Shown here piece after piece: positions 47,203 to 55,705 of a stretch of 64,000 nt of DNA (position 1 is the first letter of the stretch; each line of letters opens with the position of its first letter). Origin of the DNA: Caproiciproducens galactitolivorans (GTDB lineage Bacteria > Bacillota > Clostridia > Oscillospirales > Acutalibacteraceae); NCBI RefSeq assembly GCF_026672255.1, contig NZ_JAPOHA010000003.1, positions 229,153 through 293,152 of the forward strand, in the 5' to 3' direction. The position numbers were made by a program, and so were the translations under genes. Below the pieces are notes generated by a model. That model made no database searches and had not been told where the DNA came from. It saw only the letters and a list, made by a program, of their open reading frames with translations.

Positions 47203-48118
47203 GGAGCCGCTCCTGATGGTGCGCGGACTGAAACAATATTTTCGCGTCAGCAAGACTTTCACGGTAAAAGCGGTAGATGATATCTCCTTTGATATTTTTC
47301 CGGGCGAGACCTACGGTTTGGTAGGGGAGTCCGGCAGCGGCAAGTCCACCACCGGTCAGGCGATTATACGCCTGTATGAACCTACGGCCGGCAGGATTGT
47401 TTTCAACGGGGAGGACATCAGCGGTAATCTGTCCAAACAGCAGTCCGCCATGCTGCGTACCAACATGCAGATGGTTTTTCAGGATCCGATGGCTTCGCTG
47501 AACCCCTATAAAAAGATTATAGACACCATTGCGATGGGTTTGGATGCCCGGTTTCCGCACATGGAGACCAAAGAAAGGAATGAGCGGGTTTATACAATCA
47601 TGGAAAAGGTAGGCCTTTCCAAATCGCAGGCGAACCGTTACCCCACGCAGTTTTCCGGCGGGCAGCGGCAGCGTGTCGGGCTGGCCCGCGCCCTGATCAT
47701 GAACCCGAAGCTCATTATTGCCGACGAAGCCATCAGCGCACTGGACGTTTCCATTCAGGCGCAGGTGGTCAACCTGATGAAGGATGTCCAGCAGGAGACC
47801 GGCACAGCCTATCTTTTTATCGCGCATGACCTTTCGATGGTACGCTATATTTCCGACCATATCGGGGTAATGCATCTCGGCCATCTGGTTGAAACCGGCT
47901 GTACCGAAGAAATATTCGAAAACCCTGTCCATCCTTACACGAAGTCCCTTCTTTCCGCTATTCCGCGCATGAATCCGCATGTTGAGCGGGGGCGCCGTCC
48001 TATGGAATACGACCCAAAGGCTTTTCATATCCGCTACACGGAAGGTACTGCACACAGCCTGACGGAGACCCACCGTGTGCTGGCAACCGATACGGAATTT
48101 GCCGAATGGACACAATGA
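47189..48118 (+). CDS. Oligopeptide-type ABC ATPase, OppF/DppF family
   Basis: A 309-residue ATPase. Walker [11 protein letters not shown], signature FSGGQRQRVG, Walker B LIIADEAISALDVS (EAISALD is typical of OppF). An ATG at 47180 touches the AAGGGAGG site, while the ATG at 47189 has proper spacing and is my start. It ends 120 bp before the GntR gene; no terminator is seen between them. Confidence 0.95.
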   Translation: MAETKEPLLMVRGLKQYFRVSKTFTVKAVDDISFDIFPGETYGLVGESGSGKSTTGQAIIRLYEPTAGRIVFNGEDISGNLSKQQSAMLRTNMQMVFQDPMASLNPYKKIIDTIAMGLDARFPHMETKERNERVYTIMEKVGLSKSQANRYPTQFSGGQRQRVGLARALIMNPKLIIADEAISALDVSIQAQVVNLMKDVQQETGTAYLFIAHDLSMVRYISDHIGVMHLGHLVETGCTEEIFENPVHPYTKSLLSAIPRMNPHVERGRRPMEYDPKAFHIRYTEGTAHSLTETHRVLATDTEFAEWTQ

Positions 48119-48169
48119 AAGCCCTGCGGTGCCCGGTTCCCGAAAATCTATTTTGAAAGGAATTTTCGT

Positions 48170-48198
48170 TTGTGTTTTCTGTATTTTTGCTGTAATAT
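48170..48198 (+). promoter_or_regulatory. Possible promoter of the GntR gene
   Basis: TTGTGT (48170-48175), 17 bases, TAATAT (48193-48198), in an A+T-rich gap 40 bp before the TTG start. Moderate match only. Confidence 0.4.
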
Positions 48199-48237
48199 AT
48201 ATTCTATAAATAATAGTAAAAGATTGGGTGAACGTAA

Positions 48238-49023
48238 TTGCTGCAGACGAACCAGCCGAAACCGCTGTATCTACAGTTGGAAGATGACATTAAGCAGAAC
48301 ATACGCTTTAAAAAGTACGCAGTAGGGGATCAGATGCCCAGCGAAGAAGAGCTTTGCAGCCAATATGGCGTCAGCCGTATTACGGTGAGGCGTGCCATTC
48401 AAAGCCTTGTGGATATGGGCCTTCTGGAAAAGCATCGCGGAAAAGGAACTTTTGTTGCGGTGCCGAAACATGTCGTTTTAGCCAGCAGCCACGGCGGCTT
48501 TTCCAGTTACCTTGAAAAGGAAGGCCGTCATTCGCAGCAGAAGATTTTAGACAAGGTTTACCGGTTTGCCGATGCACATGAAGCGGCGATGCTGGACGTC
48601 AGCGAGGGCGACAGGATCATTTATATTAAGCGCCTCATATTCGAGGATGAATTCCCGCTGGCAATTGACGAGCTTATTGTTTCCCCGGAACGTTTTCCCG
48701 ACCTGATGAGTCTTTTCGAAAGCAACGTTTCCTTATATAATCTGCTGTCCGAGCATTATCATGTGGATTTTGGAAATTCGGAAGTTATGCTGGACGTTTC
48801 CACTGCAAAAATCGAGGAAGCACACCTGCTTTGCTGCACTGTCGGAAATCCGCTGTTTATTCTGCGCAAGCAGATGATGGATACGCATGGCGTGCCCATC
48901 CACTATTCCAAATCCATTGTCCGCGGCGACCGCGTTACTTACCGGTTAAAGGCGGACAGCGACGTTTTGACGATGACCTGCCAGCCGAACGAACCGGCGA
49001 ATTCAGATTTGGTTCGGAAATGA
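48238..49023 (+). CDS. GntR-family (HutC/UTRA) regulator of the fructosamine operon
   Basis: A 261-residue regulator. The winged helix at residues 8-75 shows PLYLQLEDDIKQNI, GDQMPSEEELCSQYGVSRIT and VRRAIQSLVDMGLLEKHRGK, cut into its motifs. A UTRA effector domain follows. FrlR-like members of this group respond to sugar-amine phosphates. The start is a TTG preceded by GGGTGA. It is followed by a strong terminator and is the last gene of the module. Confidence 0.92.
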   Translation: MLQTNQPKPLYLQLEDDIKQNIRFKKYAVGDQMPSEEELCSQYGVSRITVRRAIQSLVDMGLLEKHRGKGTFVAVPKHVVLASSHGGFSSYLEKEGRHSQQKILDKVYRFADAHEAAMLDVSEGDRIIYIKRLIFEDEFPLAIDELIVSPERFPDLMSLFESNVSLYNLLSEHYHVDFGNSEVMLDVSTAKIEEAHLLCCTVGNPLFILRKQMMDTHGVPIHYSKSIVRGDRVTYRLKADSDVLTMTCQPNEPANSDLVRK

Positions 49024-49038
49024 ATACTCAATTTTCAA

Positions 49039-49070
49039 AAGGAATCCGATTTAAACCGGATTCCTTTTTT
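49039..49070 (+). terminator. Rho-independent terminator after the GntR gene
   Basis: AAGGAATCCG / CGGATTCCTT with an 8-base loop followed by TTTT; 15 bp beyond the stop codon. Confidence 0.92.
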
Positions 49071-49120
49071 GCTCTGCTTAACAGGGGAGTTGGGAGGAAA
49101 ACGCCACTTAAAAAGCAAGA

Positions 49121-49156
49121 GACCGTATCGCGGTATTTCCGCGTTCTGCTACGGTC
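49121..49156. other. Branched inverted repeat of unknown role
   Basis: GACCGTA (49121-49127) pairs with TACGGTC (49150-49156) and encloses CGCGG / CCGCG (49129-49133, 49139-49143). No T-tract follows on either strand. It could be an operator or an RNA element. Confidence 0.4.
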
Positions 49157-49228
49157 CCTCAATTTATCTTATTCTTAATTTTTCCTCAATCAATTTTGCC
49201 GGCAGAATAGAAAACTTTTCCCATCCAA

Positions 49229-49256
49229 TTGAAATGGGCTTCGATTATGCTATACT
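49229..49256 (+). promoter_or_regulatory. Sigma-A promoter upstream of the DUF4127 remnant and nanE
   Basis: TTGAAA (49229-49234), 16 bases, TATACT (49251-49256). It would transcribe the remnant at 49322 and nanE. Confidence 0.6.
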
Positions 49257-49321
49257 AAATAAAAAATGTACGAAAAGGCTGTTTATTTATAAAAAGATTC
49301 TGTAGAGAAAGAAGGGCTTAT

Positions 49322-49468
49322 ATGGCTAATATCGTAAAGGTAATTTATGTACCGCTGGATGAAAGGCCTGCAACTACTATTTTCCTCAAATAATCTTTTT
49401 TCAACTGGGACGGCGTATTTTACATTCACTTTGGCGTAAAGCTGGATCAGCTTGCATTTACGCTATAA
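49322..49468 (+). pseudogene. Internally deleted DUF4127-family gene
   Basis: An ATG with an AGAAGGG site starts a 23-codon frame that contains VIYVPLDERPAT, the hallmark N-terminus of DUF4127 proteins (VPLDERPCN), and ends at TAA 49391-49393. In another frame the next 70 bases read FNWDGVFYIHFGVKLDQL and end at 49466-49468, which resembles the end of such a protein. The several hundred residues between are missing. I infer one large deletion of a once functional gene ahead of nanE. Confidence 0.65.
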
Positions 49469-49491
49469 ACCAACATATAGGAGTAAACAGA

Positions 49492-50178
49492 ATGCGAAAC
49501 GATGAAATTTTACAGCGAATAAAGGGCGGGCTGGTTGTATCCTGTCAGGCACTGGAGGGCGAACCGCTTCACAGCTCGTATATCATGGGCAGAATGGCCT
49601 TTGCCGCGTATGAGGGCGGTGCGGTGGCAATTCGCGCCAACACCCCGGAGGATATCCGGGAAATCAAGAAGACGGTCGGCCTTCCGGTAATCGGTCTGCA
49701 CAAAGTGGATTATCCGGACAGCGAAATCTACATCACGCCGACCATGAAGGAAATTGACGGGCTGATTCAGGCCGGATGTGACATTATTGCAATCGATGCC
49801 ACAAAACGCATCCGCCCCAAGGGCCAGACGCTGGACGAACTGTTCCGGCAGGCGCGAAGCAAATATCCGGACCAGTTGTTTATGGCGGATACTTCCTGTT
49901 ATGAGGAGGGACTGCACGCCCAGGAACTGGGGTTTGATTTGGTTGGAACCACAATGTCCGGGTATACCGAATATACAAAAGGAACGGTCTTGCCGAATTA
50001 TGATTTAATGAAAAGATATGTGGATACACTGAACATTCCGGTTGTTGCAGAGGGCGGAATCTGGTCGCCGGAGCAGCTTCACAAAGCGTTTGCAGCCGGT
50101 GTGTGGACCGCCGTCGTCGGAACCGCGATTACAAGGCCGAGAGAGATTACACGGCGTTTTGTGAATGCCTTATCTTAA
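49492..50178 (+). CDS. nanE: N-acylglucosamine-6-phosphate 2-epimerase NanE
   Basis: A 228-residue TIM-barrel epimerase that interconverts N-acetylmannosamine-6-P and N-acetylglucosamine-6-P in sialic acid catabolism. Motifs are GGLVVSCQALEGEPL, VIGLHKVDYPDSEIYITPT, DIIAIDATKRIRPKG and DLVGTTMSGYT; the catalytic Lys is in GLHKVDY. AGGAG precedes the ATG. No nanA, nanK or sialic acid transporter lies in the window. The ROK kinase and ribose-type importer are on the other strand beyond a hairpin, so a link to them is not shown. Confidence 0.94.
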   Translation: MRNDEILQRIKGGLVVSCQALEGEPLHSSYIMGRMAFAAYEGGAVAIRANTPEDIREIKKTVGLPVIGLHKVDYPDSEIYITPTMKEIDGLIQAGCDIIAIDATKRIRPKGQTLDELFRQARSKYPDQLFMADTSCYEEGLHAQELGFDLVGTTMSGYTEYTKGTVLPNYDLMKRYVDTLNIPVVAEGGIWSPEQLHKAFAAGVWTAVVGTAITRPREITRRFVNALS

Positions 50179-50338
50179 AGCTTTGTTCTGCCGTCCGCTG
50201 CGCCTCAAGGCAGGCGGGTATGATACGTTTGTCCGTTGTATGAAGAAGCGGCGGATATTCCAAACCGCCCTGACAAAACTGCTTCCGATCTACCGGGCTG
50301 CTTTTTGATAAACCTATGCCAATCTGGTGTTTGCACAG

Positions 50339-50377
50339 GAAAGCGAGGTCACTGTTCGAAACAGTGACCTCGCTTTC
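50339..50377. terminator. Bidirectional hairpin between nanE and the convergent sugar-importer operon
   Basis: An 18-bp perfect stem (GAAAGCGAGGTCACTGTT and its complement) with a 3-base CGA loop. T-tracts are short on both sides, but the position between convergent genes fits a shared terminator. The 50179-50338 stretch before it holds no recognisable gene. Confidence 0.75.
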
Positions 50378-50399
50378 GCTAACTGAAATTTCTGACTTG

Positions 50400-51377
50400 T
50401 TATTTTATATTATCTTTTTTCAGAATCGAAACACCGGTATCAACCTGCGTTTTGTCAATGCTTTCGCCCTTAACTGCCTTAACCGCTGCTTTCATGCCTT
50501 CATAGCCCATGACATCCGGATTCTGAGCCATTGTGCAAAGGAGAGAGCCATCTTTAATTAAAGAGAAAATGGAGTCGGACTTATCAAAACCGATACCGAC
50601 GATATCCTTTTTGCCGGAACCTTTAATGGCATTGCCGGCGCCAACGGTGCTGCCTTCATTGCATCCGAAGATTCCGACAACGCCTTCGGTTATGTAGTTA
50701 TCTGCGATATCCTGTGATTTTGTCGCGTCGCCTTCCCCGTACTGGGTCTGGAGCAGGGTATAACCCTTGCCTTCAAATGCGGAACGGAAGCCTTTTTCAC
50801 GGGCAACAGTGGACGCGGTAGCGGAATTGACATTGACAATACCGATCTTGCCGTCCTTTTTGCCTGCCGCTGTCAGAGCATCAAGCATTTGCTGGCCTGC
50901 AATTTTACCGGCCTGTTCGTTATCGGTAGCAAATGTCGCTACGCCTTCCGTCTTTGCGGGGGAGTCAACGTAAATGATCTTGATTCCCTTCGACTTTGCG
51001 TCTTCCAGCGTCTTTGAAATCGCGTCCGGGCCGTTCGCAGCGATCATGATTGCGTCTGCCTGGTCGGCAATTGCGTTATTTACACGCTCGATCTGCTGCG
51101 CATCGTCCTTCTTATCCGGAGCCATCCATTTATAATCTACGTTTCCAAGTTCTTCAACCGCTTTCTTAGCGCCTTTGTCAACGGATACCCAGTGCTGATC
51201 CAAACTGTCCATTGTGATCAGAATAACTTTCACCTTTTTGTCGGAAGCCGGGGCTGCTGCGGATTCCGCCTTTGCGTCAGGAGCAGATGCGGGGGCGTTT
51301 GTCGGCTGACTGCAGCCAGCCACTGACATTGCTGCCATGGCAGCGCATAGTAGAATAGCGAAGATTCTTTTTTTCAT
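50400..51377 (-). CDS. Ribose-type sugar ABC importer binding lipoprotein
   Basis: A 325-residue binding protein of the RbsB-like (Peripla_BP_4) family. Signal with lipobox VAGC at about residue 22, Ala/Pro/Ser linker, then VKVILITMDSLDQHWVSVDK (start of lobe 1) and later GIFGCNEGSTVGAGNAIKGS. The open frame reaches 51602, but GGGAGG before the ATG at 51377 fixes the start. It is the third gene of the importer (ATPase, permease, binding protein). The ligand is unknown; the pocket differs in detail from the allose protein at 38435-39436. Confidence 0.93.
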   Translation of the reverse strand: MKKRIFAILLCAAMAAMSVAGCSQPTNAPASAPDAKAESAAAPASDKKVKVILITMDSLDQHWVSVDKGAKKAVEELGNVDYKWMAPDKKDDAQQIERVNNAIADQADAIMIAANGPDAISKTLEDAKSKGIKIIYVDSPAKTEGVATFATDNEQAGKIAGQQMLDALTAAGKKDGKIGIVNVNSATASTVAREKGFRSAFEGKGYTLLQTQYGEGDATKSQDIADNYITEGVVGIFGCNEGSTVGAGNAIKGSGKKDIVGIGFDKSDSIFSLIKDGSLLCTMAQNPDVMGYEGMKAAVKAVKGESIDKTQVDTGVSILKKDNIK

Positions 51378-51418
51378 TACATAAACCTCCCGAATTTTAT
51401 AAATTAAAGCTTTCCGCT

Positions 51419-52462
51419 TTAACTTCCCTGTGATGTACCGGATACGGAGTTGGAATGATTCGATTTTTTTGACTTTCTCGGTTTCCCGGTTCGGATAATG
51501 ACGTCCAGCAATACGGAGATGATTACAATAATACCGATTACAATATTCCGCATTGCAACCGGAGCGCCTGCAAACTGAAGCCCGTTTTGAAGGGTGCCCC
51601 AAATTGCTGCGCCGACAACGGTGCCGATCAGGATGCCTTGGCCGCCGAGGGTGGAAACGCCGCCGATAACGGAAGCCGCAACGGCATACATTTCATACAT
51701 GTTCCCGGCGTCCATGGTGCCCATACCGGCGGTCGCGCTCGTGATAAGGCCGACGATACCGGCGCAGAACCCGCTTACGACATATACCTTGATGGTAATC
51801 AAATCGGTATCGATTCCCGATAATTTGGACGCTTCGATGTTGCTGCCCACCGCATAAATATGACGTCCTGTACGTGTTTTGCTGAGAAGAAAATCAAATA
51901 CGAGGAACAGGATAACCGCAATCCAGATCGTATTGTAAACACCGAACGTGCTGCCATAGTAAAACAGGTTCCGGTAGCCCTGCGCGGCTTCCCCGATTGC
52001 GTCCGTATTGTAATTGTTATTTACAATCTGGGCGACCCCTCTGGCAACCGTCATCGTGCCCAGCGTTGCGATAAAAGGCGGAAGTTTGCACTGTGCAACC
52101 AACAGGCCGTTCAGCACGCCCACACCGATGCAGATGAGGATCGTAAGCAGCATGGCGGCCCAGGGATTCATGCCTTTTGTCATCAAGGTGGCGGAAATCA
52201 TACAGCTCATGCCGACGACGGAACCAATGGACAAGTCGATATTTCCGGTAATGAGAACATAGGACTGGCCGATGCCGATAATCAGGATCGGCGCAACCTG
52301 GCGGAGCAGGTTGCCGACATTTCTTGCCGAATAAAAAGACGGGCTTAAAAGTCCAAAAACAATCCACAGGGCAATGAGCCCGATTGTCACGGTAATGACC
52401 TGGCCCATGCCGCGGATGGCCATGACCTTCTTCCAAACATTTTGTTTTTCTCTGTTTTCCAT
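51419..52462 (-). CDS. Ribose-type sugar ABC importer permease (RbsC family)
   Basis: A 347-residue CUT2 permease. ITGNIDLSIGSVVGMSCMIS marks the conserved substrate-side segment, LPPFIATLGTMTVARGVAQI the next, and VGSNIEASKLSGIDTDLI the ATPase contact. It has 30 bp to the ATPase gene and 41 bp to the binding-protein gene. The C-terminal 20 residues are Ser/Lys rich and longer than usual. Confidence 0.94.
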   Translation of the reverse strand: MENREKQNVWKKVMAIRGMGQVITVTIGLIALWIVFGLLSPSFYSARNVGNLLRQVAPILIIGIGQSYVLITGNIDLSIGSVVGMSCMISATLMTKGMNPWAAMLLTILICIGVGVLNGLLVAQCKLPPFIATLGTMTVARGVAQIVNNNYNTDAIGEAAQGYRNLFYYGSTFGVYNTIWIAVILFLVFDFLLSKTRTGRHIYAVGSNIEASKLSGIDTDLITIKVYVVSGFCAGIVGLITSATAGMGTMDAGNMYEMYAVAASVIGGVSTLGGQGILIGTVVGAAIWGTLQNGLQFAGAPVAMRNIVIGIIVIISVLLDVIIRTGKPRKSKKSNHSNSVSGTSQGS

Positions 52463-52492
52463 TTCAAACGCTCTCCCGACATTATTAAGTTA

Positions 52493-54010
52493 CTATACCG
52501 CTTCTTTTTGCGCGAATTTTGAATCAAACTTTGTTGCGTATTGCAGGATGATATCCTGCGTTGCTTCCTCAATTTCAAGTTCGCCGGTGATCTTTCCGTC
52601 GCACATAACCAGAATCCGGTCGCTGATTCCCATGATTTCCGGCATTTCAGAAGATACAAAGAGTACGCCGATTCCCTGCATTTTTAATTCGTTCATCAGG
52701 TTGTAGATTTCGACTTTCGCGGCTACGTCGATTCCTCTGGTCGGCTCGTCAAAAATAACCACGCGTGAATTGCGTGCCAGCCATTTTGCAACAACCAACT
52801 TCTGCTGATTCCCTCCGGAAAGCGTTGCTGCGTCAACATCCGCATTCGGCAGCTTAATCTGCAAATCGTTTACCGCTTTTTCGGTCATTGCTTTTTCTTT
52901 TTTCCGGTCTATCACGCCAATCCCATTGCTCAGTAAATCCAGATTGGGGAGGGAGATGTTCTCCGTCACGCTGAGCTTGACGCACAGTCCGTCTTTTTTG
53001 CGGTCCTCCGGGGCGAGTACAATCCCCGCGCGAATGGCGTCCATCGGCTTTTTGATATCAATTTGTTTACCGTCCAGAAAGATTTCTCCCGATTCCTTCG
53101 GATCCACTCCGAAAATGGCCCTTGTTGTTTCGGTACGCCCGGCGCCCATCAAGCCGGCAATTCCCACGATTTCTCCTTCGTACAGGCTAAAATTAACGTC
53201 GCGTACCATTTTTCCGGCGTTCAGATTCTTTACTTCAAAAATCTTTTTACCGCGGCTGCACGGAACGCGCGGGAATTTTTCCTTGATTTCGTGGCCGACC
53301 ATGTTGGAGATGATTTCCGCCATGTCGGTATCCGAAAAATTCATGGATGTAATGAATTTTCCGTCGCGCATAATCGTGACGCGGTCAACGATATATTGTA
53401 ACTCTTCAAGACGGTGGGATATGTATATAATCGCGCATCCTTCCGCTTTCAATTTTTTTATGATTTTGAATAAATCCTCAATTTCATTGGAGGTTAGTGC
53501 GGAAGTCGGTTCGTCCATAATCAGTATTTTTGCGTTTGTGGATAGCGCTTTCGCAATTTCAACCATTTGCTGCTTGGAAATGGCAAGGTCGCCTACGATT
53601 GTGGCCGGATCGATCTCCATGTTCAGCCGGTTTAAGATCACCTTTGCTTTCTGATTCATTTCCCGGTTGGAGAGAACACCGGAATGGGTTTCCTCCCGTC
53701 CCAGAAAAATATTTTCGGCGACAGAAAGATGCGCGCACATATTTAATTCCTGATGGATAATGGCCACGCCCAGTTCCTGTGCTTTTTTCGGCGTTAAATC
53801 CTCCACAGGATTACCGAATAGCTTTATTTCTCCTTCGTCCTTTGTGTAAACGCCGCTTAAGACTTTTACCAGGGTCGATTTTCCCGCGCCGTTTTCACCC
53901 AGCAAAGCCATGACTTCTCCTGCTTTAACGTTGAAAGAAACGTCATCCAGCGCTTTTACGCCAGGGAAGCTTTTGCTGATATGGGTCAGCTCGGCTATGT
54001 AATCCCCCAT
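52493..54010 (-). CDS. Ribose-type sugar ABC importer ATPase (RbsA family)
   Basis: A 505-residue tandem ATPase with intact first cassette: Walker A GENGAGKST, Walker B ILIMDEPTSALT. The second cassette has GLMGAGRTE, the signature LSGGNQQK and VVIFDEPTRGID, as is normal for RbsA. It starts MGDYIAELTHISKSFPG after AGGTGAG. It has its own promoter at 54048-54076, so it can be expressed apart from the signalling genes upstream. It is the functional counterpart of the dead ATPase at 54239-55705. Confidence 0.95.
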   Translation of the reverse strand: MGDYIAELTHISKSFPGVKALDDVSFNVKAGEVMALLGENGAGKSTLVKVLSGVYTKDEGEIKLFGNPVEDLTPKKAQELGVAIIHQELNMCAHLSVAENIFLGREETHSGVLSNREMNQKAKVILNRLNMEIDPATIVGDLAISKQQMVEIAKALSTNAKILIMDEPTSALTSNEIEDLFKIIKKLKAEGCAIIYISHRLEELQYIVDRVTIMRDGKFITSMNFSDTDMAEIISNMVGHEIKEKFPRVPCSRGKKIFEVKNLNAGKMVRDVNFSLYEGEIVGIAGLMGAGRTETTRAIFGVDPKESGEIFLDGKQIDIKKPMDAIRAGIVLAPEDRKKDGLCVKLSVTENISLPNLDLLSNGIGVIDRKKEKAMTEKAVNDLQIKLPNADVDAATLSGGNQQKLVVAKWLARNSRVVIFDEPTRGIDVAAKVEIYNLMNELKMQGIGVLFVSSEMPEIMGISDRILVMCDGKITGELEIEEATQDIILQYATKFDSKFAQKEAV

Positions 54011-54047
54011 TCAAACTCACCTGTCCTTATCGTTCTTTTCTGTTTAA

Positions 54048-54076
54048 AGTATAGCATTGATTTTCGATTCCTTTAA
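54048..54076 (-). promoter_or_regulatory. Promoter of the ribose-type importer operon
   Basis: Minus strand: TTAAAG (54076-54071), 17 bases, TATACT (54053-54048); start expected near 54041. The -35 box is poor, as expected for an activated promoter, and directly abuts the G6T repeats at 54077-54102. Confidence 0.65.
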
Positions 54077-54102
54077 GGGGGGTGGATTTCGATTTAGGGG
54101 GG
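54077..54102 (-). promoter_or_regulatory. Paired G6T direct repeats, probable response-regulator site
   Basis: TTTA(A)GGGGGGT on the plus strand occurs twice, with the G6 runs at 54077-54082 and 54097-54102, exactly 20 bp apart. They lie just upstream of the -35 box. AraC-type response regulators bind such in-phase direct repeats to activate. I see no other G6T pair in the window. Confidence 0.65.
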
Positions 54103-54175
54103 TAAAATTCTGTTTTTTTATATTGATTCGCTATATACTGAAAAATTTGTTGAATGATTTTGTCTGAAATAGAGT

Positions 54176-54240
54176 AAGGAACCGCTGAAATCCGGCATAC
54201 ATTCTTCTGACGGTGCATCCGGACGGTCAAGCGGTTCCTT
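54176..54240 (-). terminator. Terminator or attenuator after the signalling genes
   Basis: AAGGAACCGCT / AGCGGTTCCTT (11 bp) spans a long loop that contains TCCGG / CCGGA. The structure begins within the stop codon of the ATPase-like gene. No real T-tract follows, so read-through into the importer is possible. Confidence 0.6.
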
Positions 54241-55705
54241 AAAGAACAATTCCCTCGGAGCTGAATTTTTTGAATTCCGGCCGGTAATACTCGCCGCTGA
54301 GGCGGCCCTTCTTTAATAAGATCAGTTTGTCCGCAACAACAAGGGAATCTGCAATATTCACGGAAAGAATAACAACCGTGGTCCCATTTTTTTTGATTTG
54401 GCTTAAGAGTTCGATTAAATGCTTCCTCAAATACATATCCGCACCGGCAAAGGGCTGGACAAAAAATACGATTTTGGGATGAAAAAGCTGCAATCTGTAA
54501 TAGATCAGGTCATAAAGCGACTGCTTATTCAGGTTCATAATATTCTGCTCATAAAGATCCCCGCCAATTACAGGTTCATATTCGCGGATAATGCTTTTGA
54601 TAATCCGTTTGCTCAGCCGGATTCCGTTTGGTTTTTGGTCAAGCAGAAAGCACAGGTTGTCGATGTAGCTCATTTCCTCAAAAAGCATGGTATGGATGGG
54701 GTCTTCCCCGACAAAAGCCATACCGCTTTTTAACGGATCCGATGCCTTTTGCGGGCTGTAGACTGCATCTTCCCAGAATATATTTCCGCTGTCCGGTTTT
54801 CGTGTTCCGTTCATAAGCTGCATAATATCCGACAGCGCCGTGTTGTCGGTATCAAATAATACCGCGCACTCACCTTTTGCCACTGAAAAGGACAAATGAT
54901 TTAATTTTTCAGTGCAGACGTCCTTAAAAGAAAGAATATTTACCGTATGGTACCGCATTTCGGCGTTTCTCTTAAAATCGCTGAATTCCCCGATGTAAAA
55001 CGGTACCATGTTATCATTGAGGAATTCATCCTGATTGAACACCTTTAGAATTTTTCCGTCCTTCATCAGGGACATGCGGTTGCATATCTTAAATGCTTCC
55101 TCATGATGGTTACAGATATATAAAAAGGAGATTCCCTTTTTACTGTAATACCTTAAAAAATTATGCAGCTTTATTAAATCGGCCGCACTGACACGGTTGC
55201 TGATATCCATGATTACGATTAGCTTGGCCCCCATGATGACGGCGCGTAAAAGTTCCACGACGCATTTTTCGTAAGGGCTTAAATTGGCTACAAGGTCGTT
55301 TCCGTCGATGTCAGGCTCGATTTCTTTTAAAAACCGGTTCAGCTGGTCATTCAGTACGTTGTGGTTAATAATATATTTTTTAAAACCCCTGCGCAGTACG
55401 AACACATTGTCCGCAACGCTCAAATCCTCAACCAGACGGCTTTTTTGTTCAATGACGGCGATCTTGTTCAAGGTAAGCGGACTGTGCTGGTAACTGTTGA
55501 CCAGAACCTCGTCAAAATAAACGCGGCCGTAATGGATAGGAAGGTTTTGACTGATCAGATTGATAAGAGATTCCCTGCCGTTGGCGTTAATGCAGACAAG
55601 CCCCATGATTTCGCCCTTGAAAATATGGAGGTTAAAGTTATCCAGCAGCGCGGTTTCATCCTCCATAATCGTAACCTGTTCCAGCCGGAGTATTTCATTT
55701 TTCAT
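54239..55705 (-). CDS. Catalytically degenerate RbsA-like tandem ABC protein in a two-component operon
   Basis: A 488-residue protein with the size and layout of RbsA, but the catalytic parts are gone. The first P-loop reads CINANGRES (Lys to Arg, Ser/Thr to Glu). The first Walker B is VIMDISN instead of MDEPT. The second P-loop is LFDTDNTALSD, the signature site is LNKQSLYD, and the second Walker B is VFFVQPFAGAD. The Q-loop region (IAVIEQKSRLVEDLSVADN) and the overall helical framework remain. ATP hydrolysis is therefore very unlikely. Its start overlaps the histidine kinase gene by 4 bp. I infer a regulatory or scaffolding role, perhaps docking on the sugar permease or reporting its state to the kinase. 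A decaying pseudogene is unlikely because the frame is fully open. Confidence 0.88.
   Translation of the reverse strand: MKNEILRLEQVTIMEDETALLDNFNLHIFKGEIMGLVCINANGRESLINLISQNLPIHYGRVYFDEVLVNSYQHSPLTLNKIAVIEQKSRLVEDLSVADNVFVLRRGFKKYIINHNVLNDQLNRFLKEIEPDIDGNDLVANLSPYEKCVVELLRAVIMGAKLIVIMDISNRVSAADLIKLHNFLRYYSKKGISFLYICNHHEEAFKICNRMSLMKDGKILKVFNQDEFLNDNMVPFYIGEFSDFKRNAEMRYHTVNILSFKDVCTEKLNHLSFSVAKGECAVLFDTDNTALSDIMQLMNGTRKPDSGNIFWEDAVYSPQKASDPLKSGMAFVGEDPIHTMLFEEMSYIDNLCFLLDQKPNGIRLSKRIIKSIIREYEPVIGGDLYEQNIMNLNKQSLYDLIYYRLQLFHPKIVFFVQPFAGADMYLRKHLIELLSQIKKNGTTVVILSVNIADSLVVADKLILLKKGRLSGEYYRPEFKKFSSEGIVL

Noticed and set aside
54077..54102. A G-quadruplex in the importer promoter
   Set aside because: Only two G runs are present, and four are needed for an intramolecular structure. 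The 20-bp spacing fits protein half-sites better.
54239..55705. Calling this gene a normal sugar ABC ATPase
   Set aside because: Both P-loops, the signature and both Walker B motifs are absent, and a complete RbsA gene lies directly downstream.
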